64,000 nt of DNA from Epichloe hybrida (lineage: Eukaryota > Ascomycota > Sordariomycetes > Hypocreales > Clavicipitaceae): assembly GCA_019022495.1 (NCBI GenBank), contig JAFEKR010000001.1, positions 2,542,001 to 2,606,000 of the forward strand, given 5' to 3'. The position numbers and the translations under genes were made by a program. Below the pieces are notes generated by a model, which worked only from the letters and a program-made list of their open reading frames with translations, did no database searches and was not told the DNA's origin. This document shows positions 21,894 to 33,440 of the stretch, piece by piece (within the stretch, counting starts at the first letter, position 1; the number at the start of each line of letters is the position of its first letter).

Positions 21894-22810
21894 TCAAATC
21901 ATGCCGTCACAATACAACCGTGACTTGATACAACGATACAAATAATGGACGAAGTACAAACGTCGCATCAATCTTGAGGGAAACATAACTTGAAGATGAG
22001 CGAAAGGTGTCCGGATGGACAGTGTTTGGGAAGGAGTATGTTCGTTCTATTTGCTTTCCAGCGCGAGCGGGGATGGTCTCATATTATGAAAAGTTTACAC
22101 ACAGGCACGCATGCGAAGAGCCTGGTTCTGTTGCGACGGGTTGCATGTCAGGATTGCGAGGGTGAGATATACGTGTTGGAATTTCACGGCTGGACCAGAT
22201 TTGTGTGTATATAAGAAGATGCATTTTGAGAGGTATTGGGACGAATTTTTCAAGGTTAATATAGCCCGCGGAATGCAAACCACTTCACTGTGGAGATGAC
22301 CTAGACGTCAAGTCAACAGTGCCTGCCCGTAACGCTTTGTCGTAGTAGTTAGACAAGGTCACCCGTTTTTCTTCATTCCGGACGCCAAGTAGTGGTTCCG
22401 AGTAATGTTGATGAGAGCAAAAAAGACAAAAACACAAATGTATATACTATGACGGCGCCGGCAAGGAGAATAAAGAGTGTAGAAGTGTGATCATGACCTC
22501 GTTTTTTTTCTAATTTTTTTGTTGTTCTTTTCGGGGCTGCTGAACCTAGCTACCACCCCATGATGGACGACAATCAGTAGGTTTTATGTCCCAGAACGAG
22601 GTCTCAAACCGGAAAATAAGTTACAAAAGTCAGTCAGATCCACTAAGAATCTCGTTTCGACCCCTTGCCGTGTGAGCCATGCGATGCAAAGATTTCAGAA
22701 AGCCGTTTTGTTAAGCACGCCACGCCCTCCAGTGTGAAAAATCCCAGTTCTACCGTAAAACATTTTCATTTCCCCTCCATCACTCCTCAGTACGAGTTTC
22801 ATTCTTGCAC
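21894..22810. other. 3' flank between convergent genes, no gene seen
   Basis: Lies between the stop of the zinc regulator (+) and the stop of L35 (-). It contains T-rich runs near 22501-22530, consistent with transcript ends. No conserved ORF or structured RNA was recognised. Confidence 0.5.
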
Positions 22811-23850
22811 TTAGGCCTATTTTGGAAAGGAATGGTCAGCATAATGCGGGCATTTCTTTAAATCATAGATTGTGCCAATACGATAATCGTCGGGGGGAGA
22901 TTTGGGGGGAGGGAAATGGTCGTACCTTGATGGCAAACTTGCGCTGAGGGAAGTGAGTGGTGCGCTTCTTTGTCTTCTCCAAAACACGGGCCTTGTCCTC
23001 GGGTGATAGTCGGCGACGGATGGCACGGGTTTGCTTGACACGGAGGTCGAGAGGGGCGTACTTCTTGTTCTTGTAGAAGAGGCGCAGCTGGGAACGTTGC
23101 TTGGCGTTGATGACGGTCAGGACGCGAGCGATGGACTTGCGCAGATCGTGGCTGAAGATGCGGAGGTTAGCTATATTTTCGTATCATGTGGGATTCTTGG
23201 TCGGTATATTGAGGAATTGAGGTGATTCGGGGAATGACGCGGGCATGGGTATCATATGAATGGAGGCGTGGCCGTCTTCGATTCGAGAGGGGGCGGAAAT
23301 GTGCTCACATCTTGTTCAACTTGCTGCTTGAAGAAACGACCTTCTGGATGCGCAGCTGGCCGAGCTCGGTCTTGAGCTCACCGAGCTGCTTTGTCAAATC
23401 ATCCTTGCTCTTGTCCCAAAGCTGGACAGTCTTAACCTTGCCCGACGACTACATCTTACGTCAGTACTTCATTCTTGTTATTTGCCAGTGTCCATTTCCT
23501 GTCAATTTCATGCAATTTCATCGAGACGACCATTGTTTCCCAACGGAGACAGTATTTTTATTTCAGAAAACAGGTATCAAAAGGCGAAGGCTTGATCGAA
23601 ATCTGGGGTAATCTTGGTAGTCGAGAGCGTCGTCGTCGAGATACAGTCGGTCCGCAGTACTGTTGACATATCCATATGCTTCTCTGAACTCGAATATCGA
23701 ATATCGAATATCGAAAGACAAGATGTAAATCGACCGCTAGATTCGTCCCCCCATTACAGCGGATACCCGTTGAATACAAAATACTGTCCTTGGGAGACAT
23801 GTTGTCGTTCTCAATTAGAAAGAACAAGACGATGAATGTTGACTCACCAT
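22811..23850 (-). CDS. RPL35: 60S ribosomal protein L35 (uL29)
   Basis: Structural protein of the large ribosomal subunit near the exit tunnel. Four exons, complement(22811..22816, 22926..23151, 23309..23448, 23848..23850), predict 124 aa, the normal size. The first coding exon is the ATG alone, followed by a 399-nt intron. The last exon encodes only Ala and the stop (GCC TAA). Family blocks are [56 protein letters not shown] and the C-terminal [11 protein letters not shown]. Introns begin GTGAGT, GTGAGC and GTACGA. The long first intron directly after the start codon is common in fungal ribosomal protein genes. Divergent to GOS1. Confidence 0.95.
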
Positions 23851-24397
23851 CTTAATGTTCTTAGATGGGGGTGATGTGCGAAGTGTTGTCGACGGAGTGC
23901 GTAAAGTAAGTCAGCCTGCGACCGTACCTCTTCCTGTGTCGCGAACAATCGGTATGGGCTCTAAGAATTTTGGTCAAAGTTTGCCGAGAGGGAAGGGGGG
24001 GGGATTGCCCTAGGGTTTCTGGTTGTGCGCACTACGTACATAGGAAAAGAGGGGGCCGTGGATTTTTCATTGGTTACTCGTCATTTGGTGGGAATCACAC
24101 TTGCTTGGGGGGAATTGAGGATCCCGAGAAGTATCACGTGCTTAATCTCGTGGTTTTCCTTGTCTTGAAGGGAATAGCGGGTCATGCTCCTTCGCAGGGC
24201 GGTGACGGAGATGGAACATTCTGCCCGGTCCGGCCGCGTGACGAAGGCGACCTGGATGTTGCGATGTAGTCCGTAGGGTGGTTAGTATTAGTATCTGCAG
24301 GTGACAGACAGACAGTTTCATCTTCCCGAGGCCGAACCAACCCTTTTATTGGAAGACTCGACGACGACACCAACGCCAACGCCACCAGCTTCGCAAC
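23851..24397. promoter_or_regulatory. Divergent promoter of RPL35 and GOS1
   Basis: About 550 bp between two divergent starts. A CCTAGGGTTT word at about 24009-24018 resembles the telomere-box type element (TAGGGTTT) often found upstream of ribosomal protein genes. The binding factor was not determined. Confidence 0.35.
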
Positions 24398-25256
24398 ATG
24401 GCCGCACCATCCGCGAGTTCGGGCTGGGCACAGCTCAGACAACAGGCCAGAACATATGAGAGCCAGGTAAGCTGGTTCCATGGTCACTGGTTTTGATGGA
24501 AACCAACGCGGCAGCGCATTAAAAACGACCAAACGAAACTCTTGGCTGACCGGAACAGACGGAGAGCTTGTTCCATACGTATTCCCAATTCTCGTCGGCT
24601 GCCGACCTTCCGTCCAAACCCACGGAGGAAGAGCGCACTACCGAGGCCAAGATCGAAGAGCTATTAGAAAAGGTACGACGATCGCATCGACAGAAAAGTT
24701 ATACATGTGATTCATCACAATTCAAAGTTGTCTAATTCCCGGCGTCATCTAGCGCGACTCGACCATCTCTCAACTAGCCCGCCTCCTCGATTCCGAAACG
24801 ACACTGACATCCTCGGCCCTCAAACAAAACAACCTCTCTCTTCTCCGCGAGAAGCTCTCCGCACACAGACGCGACCTCAACCGGCTGCGCGGCACTCTGC
24901 AACAAGCTCGTGACAGAGCCAACTTGCTGACCAATGTTCGTTCCGATATAAACGAGTACCGCGCAAACAACCCTGAGGCCCAAGAGGCGGAGTACATGCT
25001 GAATGAACGGAACCGCATCGACAACAGTCACAACATGGCAGACAGTGTGCTGAGCCAGGCGTACGCTGTGAATGATAACTTCCTCTTGCAGCGTGAGACG
25101 CTGGCTAGCATCAATAGGAGGATCACCGTGGCTGCGAGCAAAGTACCGGGGATCAATACGCTGATCAACCGGATATCGGCAAGGAAGCGGAGAGATGGCA
25201 TCATCATGGGTTGTTTTATTGCGTTTTGCTTCCTCATGTTCTTCTGGTTTTCGTAA
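24398..25256 (+). CDS. GOS1: Golgi SNARE Gos1
   Basis: v-/Qb-type SNARE acting in intra-Golgi and endosome-Golgi transport. Three exons, join(24398..24466, 24559..24672, 24753..25256), predict 228 aa, matching the family length. The N-terminus has the short helix SGWAQLRQQARTYESQ, followed by the Habc region (TESLFHTYSQFS.., then RDSTISQLARLLD). The SNARE motif (LLQRETLASINRRI..AASKVPGINTLINRI) ends in a C-terminal membrane anchor, DGIIMGCFIAFCFLMFFWFS, as for a tail-anchored protein. Introns are 92 and 80 nt with GTAAGC and GTACGA donors. Convergent with ATP10, with 224 bp between the stops. Confidence 0.93.
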
Positions 25257-25480
25257 CTGGGCACTTTCTTGCGGTATTCGTTATTGTTATTCTTGAAAGC
25301 CATTAATTTGCATGACAGGCGGGCGTTCGAGGCAGGACATTACGAGGGTATCAAATGGGTGTTTTTGTCCATGTTTCATCTAGTGTACAGGATGACGGGC
25401 GGGCTACCGTTTTCACGCAGCCCCCTAATGTTACAGTTTGGCCAGGCACCATGGTTTATCTTGTTCTCTGTCCAGTGTCC

Positions 25481-26621
25481 TCAGATGCTTCGTTTGTCGA
25501 GATGGGGCTTACCAGGCAGCTGTTCTCTCGCCGTTGCTGGCCGCGCGGTATCCCTCTTGATCTCCTCCACTATTCTGGCCAGTCCCTTGGCCAAACTGGC
25601 ATTCTCCTCAGGGCGACTAGATCCACTGCCAGCCCATCGGATGCGGCAATGGTGGTCAACGAGATATGTATAGCCGACTTTGCTGTTCAGCAGACCGATG
25701 GACTCTCGAATCTCATCCGTGATGCCTCTTTGCACAAGAAAGTACTTGTCCCAATCCTTCTCGGCAAATCTCTTTCGCAACGATCCACGGAACAGCTTGA
25801 TCAGCCATGCCTTGCCCTTGTTATCTTCGTAGTTGACATTGACCAGTTGTGCGGCATCTCCGCTGCCGGCTATGACTTCCTGTAAAGCTGGATTGGACTC
25901 TTTGGAAACAAATGTGGCCACTTGCTGCTCGGCCCACTGGCTACTGAAGATGGATACGACAGAGGCTTTGCCCGTCAAAATGGGGGTCGTGTTACGAGGC
26001 TCCCGGTCTGTCTTGACAAGCGTTTCGCCATACAAATTGGGGAAGAAGAGGGATAGCTCGGCTTTGAAGAGCCGTGGCGGCGCAATAAAGGACTTGCCCT
26101 CGTGGAACTGCAGATTTCCCCAGTCACGGAAATAGGGTCGTGACATCTTGGCTGTTCTAGAGAAGCGCACAGTTTAGTATACATCTGGGTTGTCTCTTCA
26201 GTGTCCAAGCCATGTCAAAGATGGGGAATGGCTCTCGCCCATACAGTTCTTTTCTTCTCGCCATGTGTTTCTCGTAATCCCCGAAATCGTCCCTCCGTTG
26301 GCGCAGCGATCGATTGTCGATGCCCGTGTTTTCGCCGGCTCTTGGGGGCAAAGGCATGCCGATCGGTCGAGGGAGAGGCTTGGGGACGAAGCTCTCGTCT
26401 GCGCGTTTTCCATAGCTGCGGGGCGCCTCAATTGGCGTTCCCGTAACGTGGGTCTTGGGGTCCATGGATGCGCCTGATGCAGGAGGCTCGGTGCGTCCGC
26501 GCAGAGCGGTGGCGGCGAAGTTTCGACGGCATTGGCAGTAGATGCAGATTGCGAGAGCCGAGGATGCTGGACGTCGTGAGGTCAGGCCGGCGATGGCCAG
26601 ACTGAATTTGCGTGAGGACAT
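25481..26621 (-). CDS. ATP10: Mitochondrial ATP synthase assembly factor Atp10
   Basis: Inner-membrane chaperone that helps assembly of subunit 6 into the F0 sector. Two exons, complement(25481..26156, 26245..26621), predict 350 aa. The N-terminus (MSSRKFSLAIAGLTSRR..) is basic and lacks acids, as expected for a matrix-targeting sequence. The core shows the family signature YFRDWGNLQFHEGKSFIAPP followed by RLFKAELSLFFPNLYG, and near the end the GYTYLVDHHCRIRWAGSG block. The 88-nt intron (GTATGG donor) falls at KEL|TAKM. An in-frame ATG at 26648 would add nine residues; the 26621 ATG was preferred because the presequence then starts cleanly, but this is undecided. Divergent to the E2 gene, another mitochondrial protein. 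Confidence 0.88.
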
Positions 26622-27134
26622 GCCCAGATGTCCGTCCACAGCACGCACTGCGTGTGTGGAGGGGGGGGGGGGGTTGGTGGGAGAGGGTGCGCGTGTGGTT
26701 TCTTGTTTGAGCTGGCGATGCCAATGTTAATACATAAACTGGAGGTTCATCAGGGCAGTTTCACTGTTAAAAGTTGGGCTAGCCTTCAGCGGCAGGCGGT
26801 CTGGTCTGTTGGCGGCGGGGGCTGGCGGTGACTTCTTGTGCCGTGCCGGTTCAAGCCTGGTCAAGCCTGGTCAAATCTCCCCCAGACTTCGGCTATTCGC
26901 GGCGGCTCAATCACCCACCAACAATGCCGACTGAAGCCATGTTATATCCCGCCTTGCAACCGGCGATGCGTTCCTCACAAAATCACCAAGCGGACCGTTT
27001 CTCTCTTTCATTGACTCTCCCTTTTTTTTGAATCCTTCTGCTTCCACCTAGCCATTATATGCTGTGAGAACCTGGTGAGCACAATTTCTCGCTTTTGAAT
27101 AGAAAGAGCAGACCCTAATAATTGCGCAGACGCC
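26622..27134. promoter_or_regulatory. Shared promoter region of ATP10 and the branched-chain E2 gene
   Basis: About 510 bp between divergent starts, with a G run at about 26661-26672 and T/C-rich tracts just before the E2 start. No specific operator was recognised. Confidence 0.3.
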
Positions 27135-28790
27135 ATGTTTCTACAACGAGGCTCGAGAGTGCTACGGAGGCAGCTGCAGACCTCCAAGGTCATGGGCCAA
27201 ATGGCCGTCGGCAGAGCATCCGTGACTGGTCCGACGGCACCCAGATGGTTTTCTGAGTCGAGGAGATTATGCGCCGTGAAGCCCGTGTTATTAGCGGATA
27301 TTGGTGAAGGTACGTGTTCCTGTTTGCGTTGGTGTTCCAATTTCAAGGGCGGCGAGTGGTGGTGGGGTCAATCATGGCCCAACACAAACGGAGAAAAAGG
27401 CCGAGTGTTGAATCTTGAAATCAATGCTCACTCTCTGTTTCCTCTGTTTGTTTGAACCCATGTAGGCATCGTCGAGTGTGAGGTCATACAATGGTTCGTC
27501 GAGCCCGGCGCTCGTGTCGAGGAGTTCTCCCCTCTCTGCGAGGTGCAGAGCGATAAGGCGTCCGTGGAAATCACCAGCCGCTTCACAGGCACCGTTAAGA
27601 AGCTGTACTATGATGCGGGAGAGATGGCCAGGGTCGGCAGACCATTTGTCGACATTGACATTGAGGGAGACGCCGAGCCCGAGGTCCCAGCGCCAAGCCA
27701 GGAGCAACAGCCGGCGTCGACTCCATCAACACCATCATCGTCATCATCATCATCACCACCCGTGGTACCACAGAACAACACCGCTCCTCCCCCTAGTAGT
27801 ACCAGCGCGTCCGTCGATGATGCTGCGCAAGCGCCGAAACCGAAGGGCAAAATGGCATCGTTAGCCACGCCTGCTGTTCGACATCTCTCCAAGGAGTTCA
27901 GTATCGACATCAACGACATTGACGGCACCGGCAGGGACGGCAGGGTCCTCAAGGAGGACATCTACAGGTTTGTCAAGGGCAGAGACGAAGGCAGCGCGGA
28001 GAGCACATCGCCCGCTTCATCAGCTGCGCCGCTACCCACCGGAACACCTGGCGTCCAGACTGAGACGAAGACGCCTCTCTCGCACACCCAGCAGATGATG
28101 TTCAAGAGCATGACGCGGTCCCTCAACATCCCCCACTTCCTGTACACGGACGAGATCAACTTCACCGACCTTGTCGCCCTCCGTACCCGCCTGAACAAGG
28201 TCCTCTCGCAAACCACCGTGCAAGAAGGCCAGCCCGACAAGCTCTCCTACCTCCCCTTCATCATCAAGGCCGTCTCCATGGCCCTCTACCAGTTCCCCAT
28301 TCTTAATGCCCGCGTCGAGATCGACTCGTCCAGCAACAAGCCCCATGTCGTGATGCGATCCCAGCACAACATCGGCGTAGCCATGGACACTCCCCAGGGT
28401 CTCCTCGTCCCCGTCATCAAGGACGTCAGCTCCCGCAACATAGTCTCCATTGCCGCAGAGCTCGTTCGCCTCCAGAAGCTAGCGCACCAGGGCAAATTGT
28501 CGCCCAATGACATGAGCGGCGGGACGATTACCGTGTCCAACATTGGCAATATCGGCGGCACCTATCTCAGCCCCGTCATTGTAGAGAAGGAGGTCTCCAT
28601 TCTGGGCATCGGCCGCATGAGGACCGTGCCTGCATTTGATGAGAACGACAACGTGGTCAAGAAGCATGTTACGAATTTCAGTTGGAGCGCCGATCACAGA
28701 GTGGTTGATGGCGCCACGATGGCGAGGGCCGCCGAGGTCGTAAGGCGGGTCGTGGAGGAGCCGGACATCATGATCATGCATCTGAGGTAG
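27135..28790 (+). CDS. Branched-chain 2-oxoacid dehydrogenase E2 (dihydrolipoyl transacylase)
   Basis: Mitochondrial matrix enzyme core passing acyl groups from the lipoyl arm to CoA in Val/Leu/Ile breakdown. Two exons, join(27135..27309, 27466..28790), predict 499 aa. The arginine-rich N-terminus (MFLQRGSRVLRRQLQ..) looks like a presequence. The lipoyl domain (about 50-125) has the SDKAS motif, with Lys89 the likely lipoylation site. A Ser/Thr/Pro-rich linker (about 130-185) is partly coded by a TCA-type microsatellite. The E1/E3-binding domain (about 190-228) includes LATPAVRHLSKE. The acyltransferase domain ends with the catalytic HRVVDGA (His469, Asp473). The ECEVIQWFVEPG stretch favours a branched-chain rather than pyruvate or 2-oxoglutarate E2. 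The 156-nt intron splits the codon at GE|GIVECE. Confidence 0.9.
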
Positions 28791-30208
28791 TTCGTAGCGA
28801 GAAAGTCTTGCTCTCGTCTTGCTCCTGGAGGACAAGAGTTGGGTTTTTAAAAGAAATATAGTTTATACGACTGCTCGAGTAAACCCGATGTGATTCATTT
28901 CCATCTTTAACTATGTAGAATCAGTCATCTAGCATCCGCCCATCCGCCCATCCGCCCATCCGCCCAACCTATACGAAGATCAGACAAGTTCATACCGCAA
29001 TCACATAACTTGAGAGACAATTTCGGAAATGACGCCTCCTTGATGCATGCTATTTCGGGGTGAGAACCCCCACGCGCATTCGGTCTCAATAGTTCGAGGG
29101 TTCGCGAGGGACATCCGACAAGGATGGGAGAAGTTCTCCTCATGCCGAATCGAATCCAGCTGGCTCTTTCCGTCGACCAAGCCGCTGATGTGAGCGGCCG
29201 GCGTTCATTACATTCAAGTGCCAGCCACGACGAATATATCGTCACGTAAACAAAAGTCGGGGTTACTAGTGCTTTTGAATCCATCGTGATTAAATTTACT
29301 TCTTGATACCTATAATCACTTGTAAATCACTTTGTGTCACTGAACAATTTGTTATGACATTCAGATACCTCTAATTTTGTATCCGTTGAAATGAATAGCT
29401 GACTAGCTTTTGATATAACTATTCACTTGGAAAATATCTACTATATATGATATATATGATAACCTAACCGCCTCGAGTATGACTGCCCTATACTATCTGC
29501 CAAGATGAACCGTTGGCTAGGTTTATCCCTTGGCAACCAATCACACAAGCCGTCACAGGCGGGAGGAGCACGTGGCAGAATACGACGGCGAGAGTGGTCG
29601 TGACGGGACAAACAAAACATCATCATTGGGCCATCTTGTCTCACATCGGAAGCACACAGGGCCGAACAGAAAGTCATGAGATATATCCAATTACGTCATC
29701 TAAGGAAACCCATAGCTTTCTTTATGTGGCCTTTTTTTTGCGTTTTGTTCTATACCCGGGCATTATGCGTGTGATACCTAAATCTAACCCTTGACATCCA
29801 GCCAGGTCGGTTCATCAAATCGATTAACTGAGACTGTGGTCTTTGCAGACTGTAAATCTTTTCCAAACAATAATTTAAAGACACCCCTCAATCGTTGCAG
29901 ACTTGCGAGATGCCGAAAACTGTCGAGTGACCCATCAACGGTCAGCACTCCAGGAAGACAACGACGACTCATACTCAAGAACGCCACATGATACCTGAAT
30001 CATATACCCAAAAAATGCAAGGCGATAAGAACAAACGCTGGACTATGAAGAAAATAGGGGGGGGGGGGAGAGCCCTGTGCCTATGCGATGAAATATTCCC
30101 CAGCAGTGACATTATTTCAACTTGAGAACAGGAACTAGGGGAACGTGCCGGTTTCATCAATCATCAGCCAAAGCCGCCACGCCCGTCTGCCCCAAGTCGT
30201 CCCTCTAT
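28791..30208. other. Intergenic, 8-bp tandem repeat and A+T-rich islet
   Basis: Holds four copies of CCATCCGC at about 28935-28965 and an A+T-rich islet at about 29285-29460 that ends in ATATATGATATATATGA. Then a G run follows at 30058-30069. No gene could be supported; a 119-codon minus frame at 28925-29284 lacks conserved features. Confidence 0.5.
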
Positions 30209-30941
30209 TCAGGGATCGGCAGCGAGCACGGCATTCACCTTGGCGAGAGCATCGTCCTTGACCTCTTCAGCGCCCTGGCTGGCGTCGATGGTGATGACGT
30301 CAATCTCATCCTCTCTGGGGCGTTCGAGTATGTCGAACTGGCTTTTGACCATGTTCGCACCCATGTAGTGACCCTTTCGCTCAGCGACGCGCTGCAACAG
30401 TAATTCTTGGGAAGCATGAAGAAAGATGAAATGAATCAGAATCGTTCGGTCGTAATAGGCAGCGACTCGGATGACATCCCTATACTTGAGCTTGAGAGCA
30501 GAACAAGCCACCACCACGCCATCTGCACCATTGTTGATCCGACTGTTGGACTGTTTGCGCAATTCTGTGAGCCAGTCCCAGCGGTCCGAGTCAGTCAAGG
30601 GGATGCCGGCACTCATTTTGTCGATGTTGGCTTGGGGATGGTACTGCCCATGGTGTCAGCGGGAATTGTAAGACGCATGCAGACAGTTTTGAACATACCA
30701 GGTCGCCTTCGATATAGGGGATATCGAGTGCGTTGGCCAGGTGCTCGGCCACAGTCGTCTTGCCGCATCCTGCAGGGCCCGTAACCAACCACAGATGATG
30801 CTGGCGCTGACCTCGGGCTTGACCATTTACTGGGGCAGCGGCAGATGCCGACGATGACATTGATCTGGCGCCAGCTGGGGGCAACGGGACTGACGCAGCT
30901 TTGTCTTGCCCGTTGGGAATTGCGCTATCGTAGGACAACAT
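30209..30941 (-). CDS. Gluconokinase
   Basis: Phosphorylates D-gluconate to 6-phosphogluconate, feeding the pentose phosphate pathway. Two exons, complement(30209..30643, 30699..30941), predict 225 aa. After a Ser/Ala-rich N-terminus there is a Walker A loop, GPAGCGKT (55-62), then IPYIEGDLYHPQANIDKM, the substrate-binding D-x-(Y/H)-H-P motif rebuilt by the 55-nt intron. Other family marks are the IPLTDSDRWDWL, VVACSALKLKYRD and HFIFLHASQELLLQR blocks. The family core alone is about 180-190 aa, so the first 45 residues are extra, and an internal ATG (MSSSAS) about 28 codons downstream is a possible alternative start. The longer form is reported. Confidence 0.9.
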
Positions 30942-33440
30942 TTCGAAGTATGTTGGGTGAGAGCCTGATCGTGTGCGTTATGAATATTGGAACAGTGGAC
31001 AAAATTCCGGCGTCGGTGACGATCAATACAATGACACTTATCGCCGGATACAGTTGGGCACAGGTGGGTACAGGTGGGTACAGATCAGGGCAAGAGGAGG
31101 GAGAAATGGGGAAAGGACAAGTAAATCAGCCAAAGCTGGAGTATCTTGAGCTCAAGGGCAGTAATGGGCAAGAAGGTGAGAGGTGAGCGGCGAGAGGCGA
31201 GAGTCGAGAGCAGGGAGTCGGGGGTTGGAAGTCTTCAGATAGAAAAACTTTAACGATGACGGTGGCTGCGCTGGGGTCAGACCTATAATACAGCAAGTGC
31301 GATGGAGCGATGGAGACGATGAATTTGACTTGTCTGGAGGTCACCACTAGAAGAATCTGGTGCAACAAGTCGTGACAGAGGAGAGAAAAGGAGGGGGGAA
31401 AAGCCTAGTTTATGAATTATAAAACTCAAAGCTTAACACTGATTGCACTTGGCTTGGGGCAAACGAATGTGAGCAACGACGAAACCACCAAAAAATCGCC
31501 ATGGAGGCCCGAGTGGAACGTGGGCAAGGGGCAAGGCTCAACTTGCCAAGGCTATCTTTTCTTGTCGACACCGACTTTCCGGTCACTCGAGGGGGCACGG
31601 AATACTGCATTTAGACTGTTATTTATTACAAGGCCAGAAGGAAAGAAGGAAGGCCCAGCAAGGGCACACCTGCCGAACGTTGTGTAAAGAATAGGCACAT
31701 GACGACGAGAAGGGAGTGGGGCGAGTAATCCGTACTCTGGCCCTCTGGGCAAACGTCGAACATCATCCAGCCTGCATGAAACAGGGGCCAGCCGGCGCGT
31801 CGGGTCTTGCTTTTTCAGCCACGGCCGGCTTATTACAGAGTACGGAGACAGTACTCCGTACATAGTTATGTATGGCATGAAGTGGCGCGTATTGGCTCCT
31901 AGGCCCGTTTGCGGAGCCCTGGACCGTTAACGAAATGGACAGGACCATGAGAAGATATAGCATCGCTGGCGTCAAAAAGTGCGGACTCGTCCCCGGAATG
32001 TTTCCCGGGCTGGCGGGGGGTGGGGGGGTTTAATACGCCTTGCCCTACGTGACGAAGTGACAAAGAAGCAAAACGGCGAACTTGCCTCTGCCAGGGGGGA
32101 AGCGTCTGGTGGCGCAAACGCCTACGGTGCACCCCGGCGGCGGATACTGTGTTGGGGAAGAGACAACTCATCATCGGCTAATGCCAAGTGGCTGACAATT
32201 TTGCTGTCCAAGGATCGAAAAGCTTTTAATAGTTACTAACAACTCGAATATAAACATGCTTTCCTCTATGGAATGCTTGGTTTGCGCAGAAAAGAGAAAA
32301 TGATGCACGTTTTCGAAAAAAAAAAAAACTAAAAAAAAAACTTCATCGCCTTCCATTAACCATCGGCAATCTGGCCAAACACCGAAAACGAGCTTTGCGT
32401 GGGGTGGGGGCATAAAATAACAGAGGTGGAGAAAACAGGACTCCACGTGGGGGATTTTCTCTCACCGGTGCAATGCTATTTTACCATTAATATTGGCATC
32501 ACTTGTCTGTCTCCTGGCGTCACCGTCATTCTGCACGACTGAGGGGTGGCTTGTTCAATGGTCATCCATGGGCCATGGCAAACACGGGGAGAACTGCCGG
32601 CTAATCCGTAGTTAAATTAAAAGTCGTGCCACGACTCCAACACTCGGGCCAGTCGTCTTACCCGCTTAGCACATTCTGGTAAGAATCAACCAACCAGCTT
32701 TGGCCCGGACTCGGCCAGGTCGTCACACAGATTGAAGTGGCTTCTCCCCATGATGACGAACAAGTCTTTTGGCAAGTTGGTTCTCTTGCCGTTTCCGCGG
32801 CCGTTGGACTCATCGCATGCGACCAACAGGTCGAAGCTTGTTGGGGGTACACGCTGATTTGATCGTGGATGATTGCCACGCTTCGTCCCGTAATACTCAG
32901 CAGTGAGAGCGTACAAAATCCAGCTTTGGTAGGGGCACGCGGAACAAAGTAATCCTAGTGATAAGTATGCAATGGTGAATCATCAGAGCTTTCGGATCAT
33001 TCAACACCAGATCTGATGGCATCCCCGCCGCCACAACCCGCTGTGAAGGTGCCGCTTGTGGAGGTTGAGCAGAGGAGAGGACCCTGGTGTGCGCCGTACT
33101 TAGTTACAGTGGTGTACATATTTAAGTTAGTGACCCGTGTACGGAGTACATACACCATACACCACTACTACTGTACATACATAATACGGACTAGTCTAGC
33201 CCCAATCCGCAGCAGCCAAATATTGGCCAGTACGGAGTAATGACGGCGCGACCTGATGAGGCAGGTAATTAGTAAGGCAGCTTATTGTTAGGTAGGTGCA
33301 GGCACTTTTGCTGCCGCGATAGCCACGATAGCCACGATAGCCACTCGAGCACACGACAAGGACTTGGGGAAGGAAGCACCAGACTGCCCTTCTTTTCAAG
33401 CCGCCATCTGCCAGCGCCGCCTGCCTCGGAGTGACTCCTC
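30942..33440. other. Large intergenic region, hairpins and A-runs, no gene supported
   Basis: About 2.5 kb. Notable items are GA-rich repeats (about 31185-31215), a hairpin TACGGAG/CTCCGTA at 31840-31861, A-runs at 32317-32340, a TGTACGGAGTACA palindrome-like word at 33139-33150, TACGGAGTA at 33231-33239, and three copies of GCCACGATA-like 9-mers at about 33314-33345. A 76-codon minus frame (32686-32916) could not be assigned. Confidence 0.5.
31840..31861. repeat. Short inverted repeat of the TACGGAG word
   Basis: Eight-base arms GTACGGAG and CTCCGTAC are separated by six bases. Same word as the 16-bp palindrome at 5545. Confidence 0.75.

Noticed and set aside
28930..28970. Evenly spaced short repeats that could recall a CRISPR array (also at 51829, 63958 and elsewhere)
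   Set aside because: Units are contiguous tandems without spacers, and the host is eukaryotic.
29020..29130. A stretch with GTTCGAGG that might be a tRNA T-loop
   Set aside because: No matching acceptor stem, D-arm or anticodon arm could be folded by eye; no tRNA was found in the window.
28925..29284. A 119-codon minus frame ending in a Trp/Gly repeat
   Set aside because: The end is a translated 8-bp tandem repeat, and the rest has no recognisable family.
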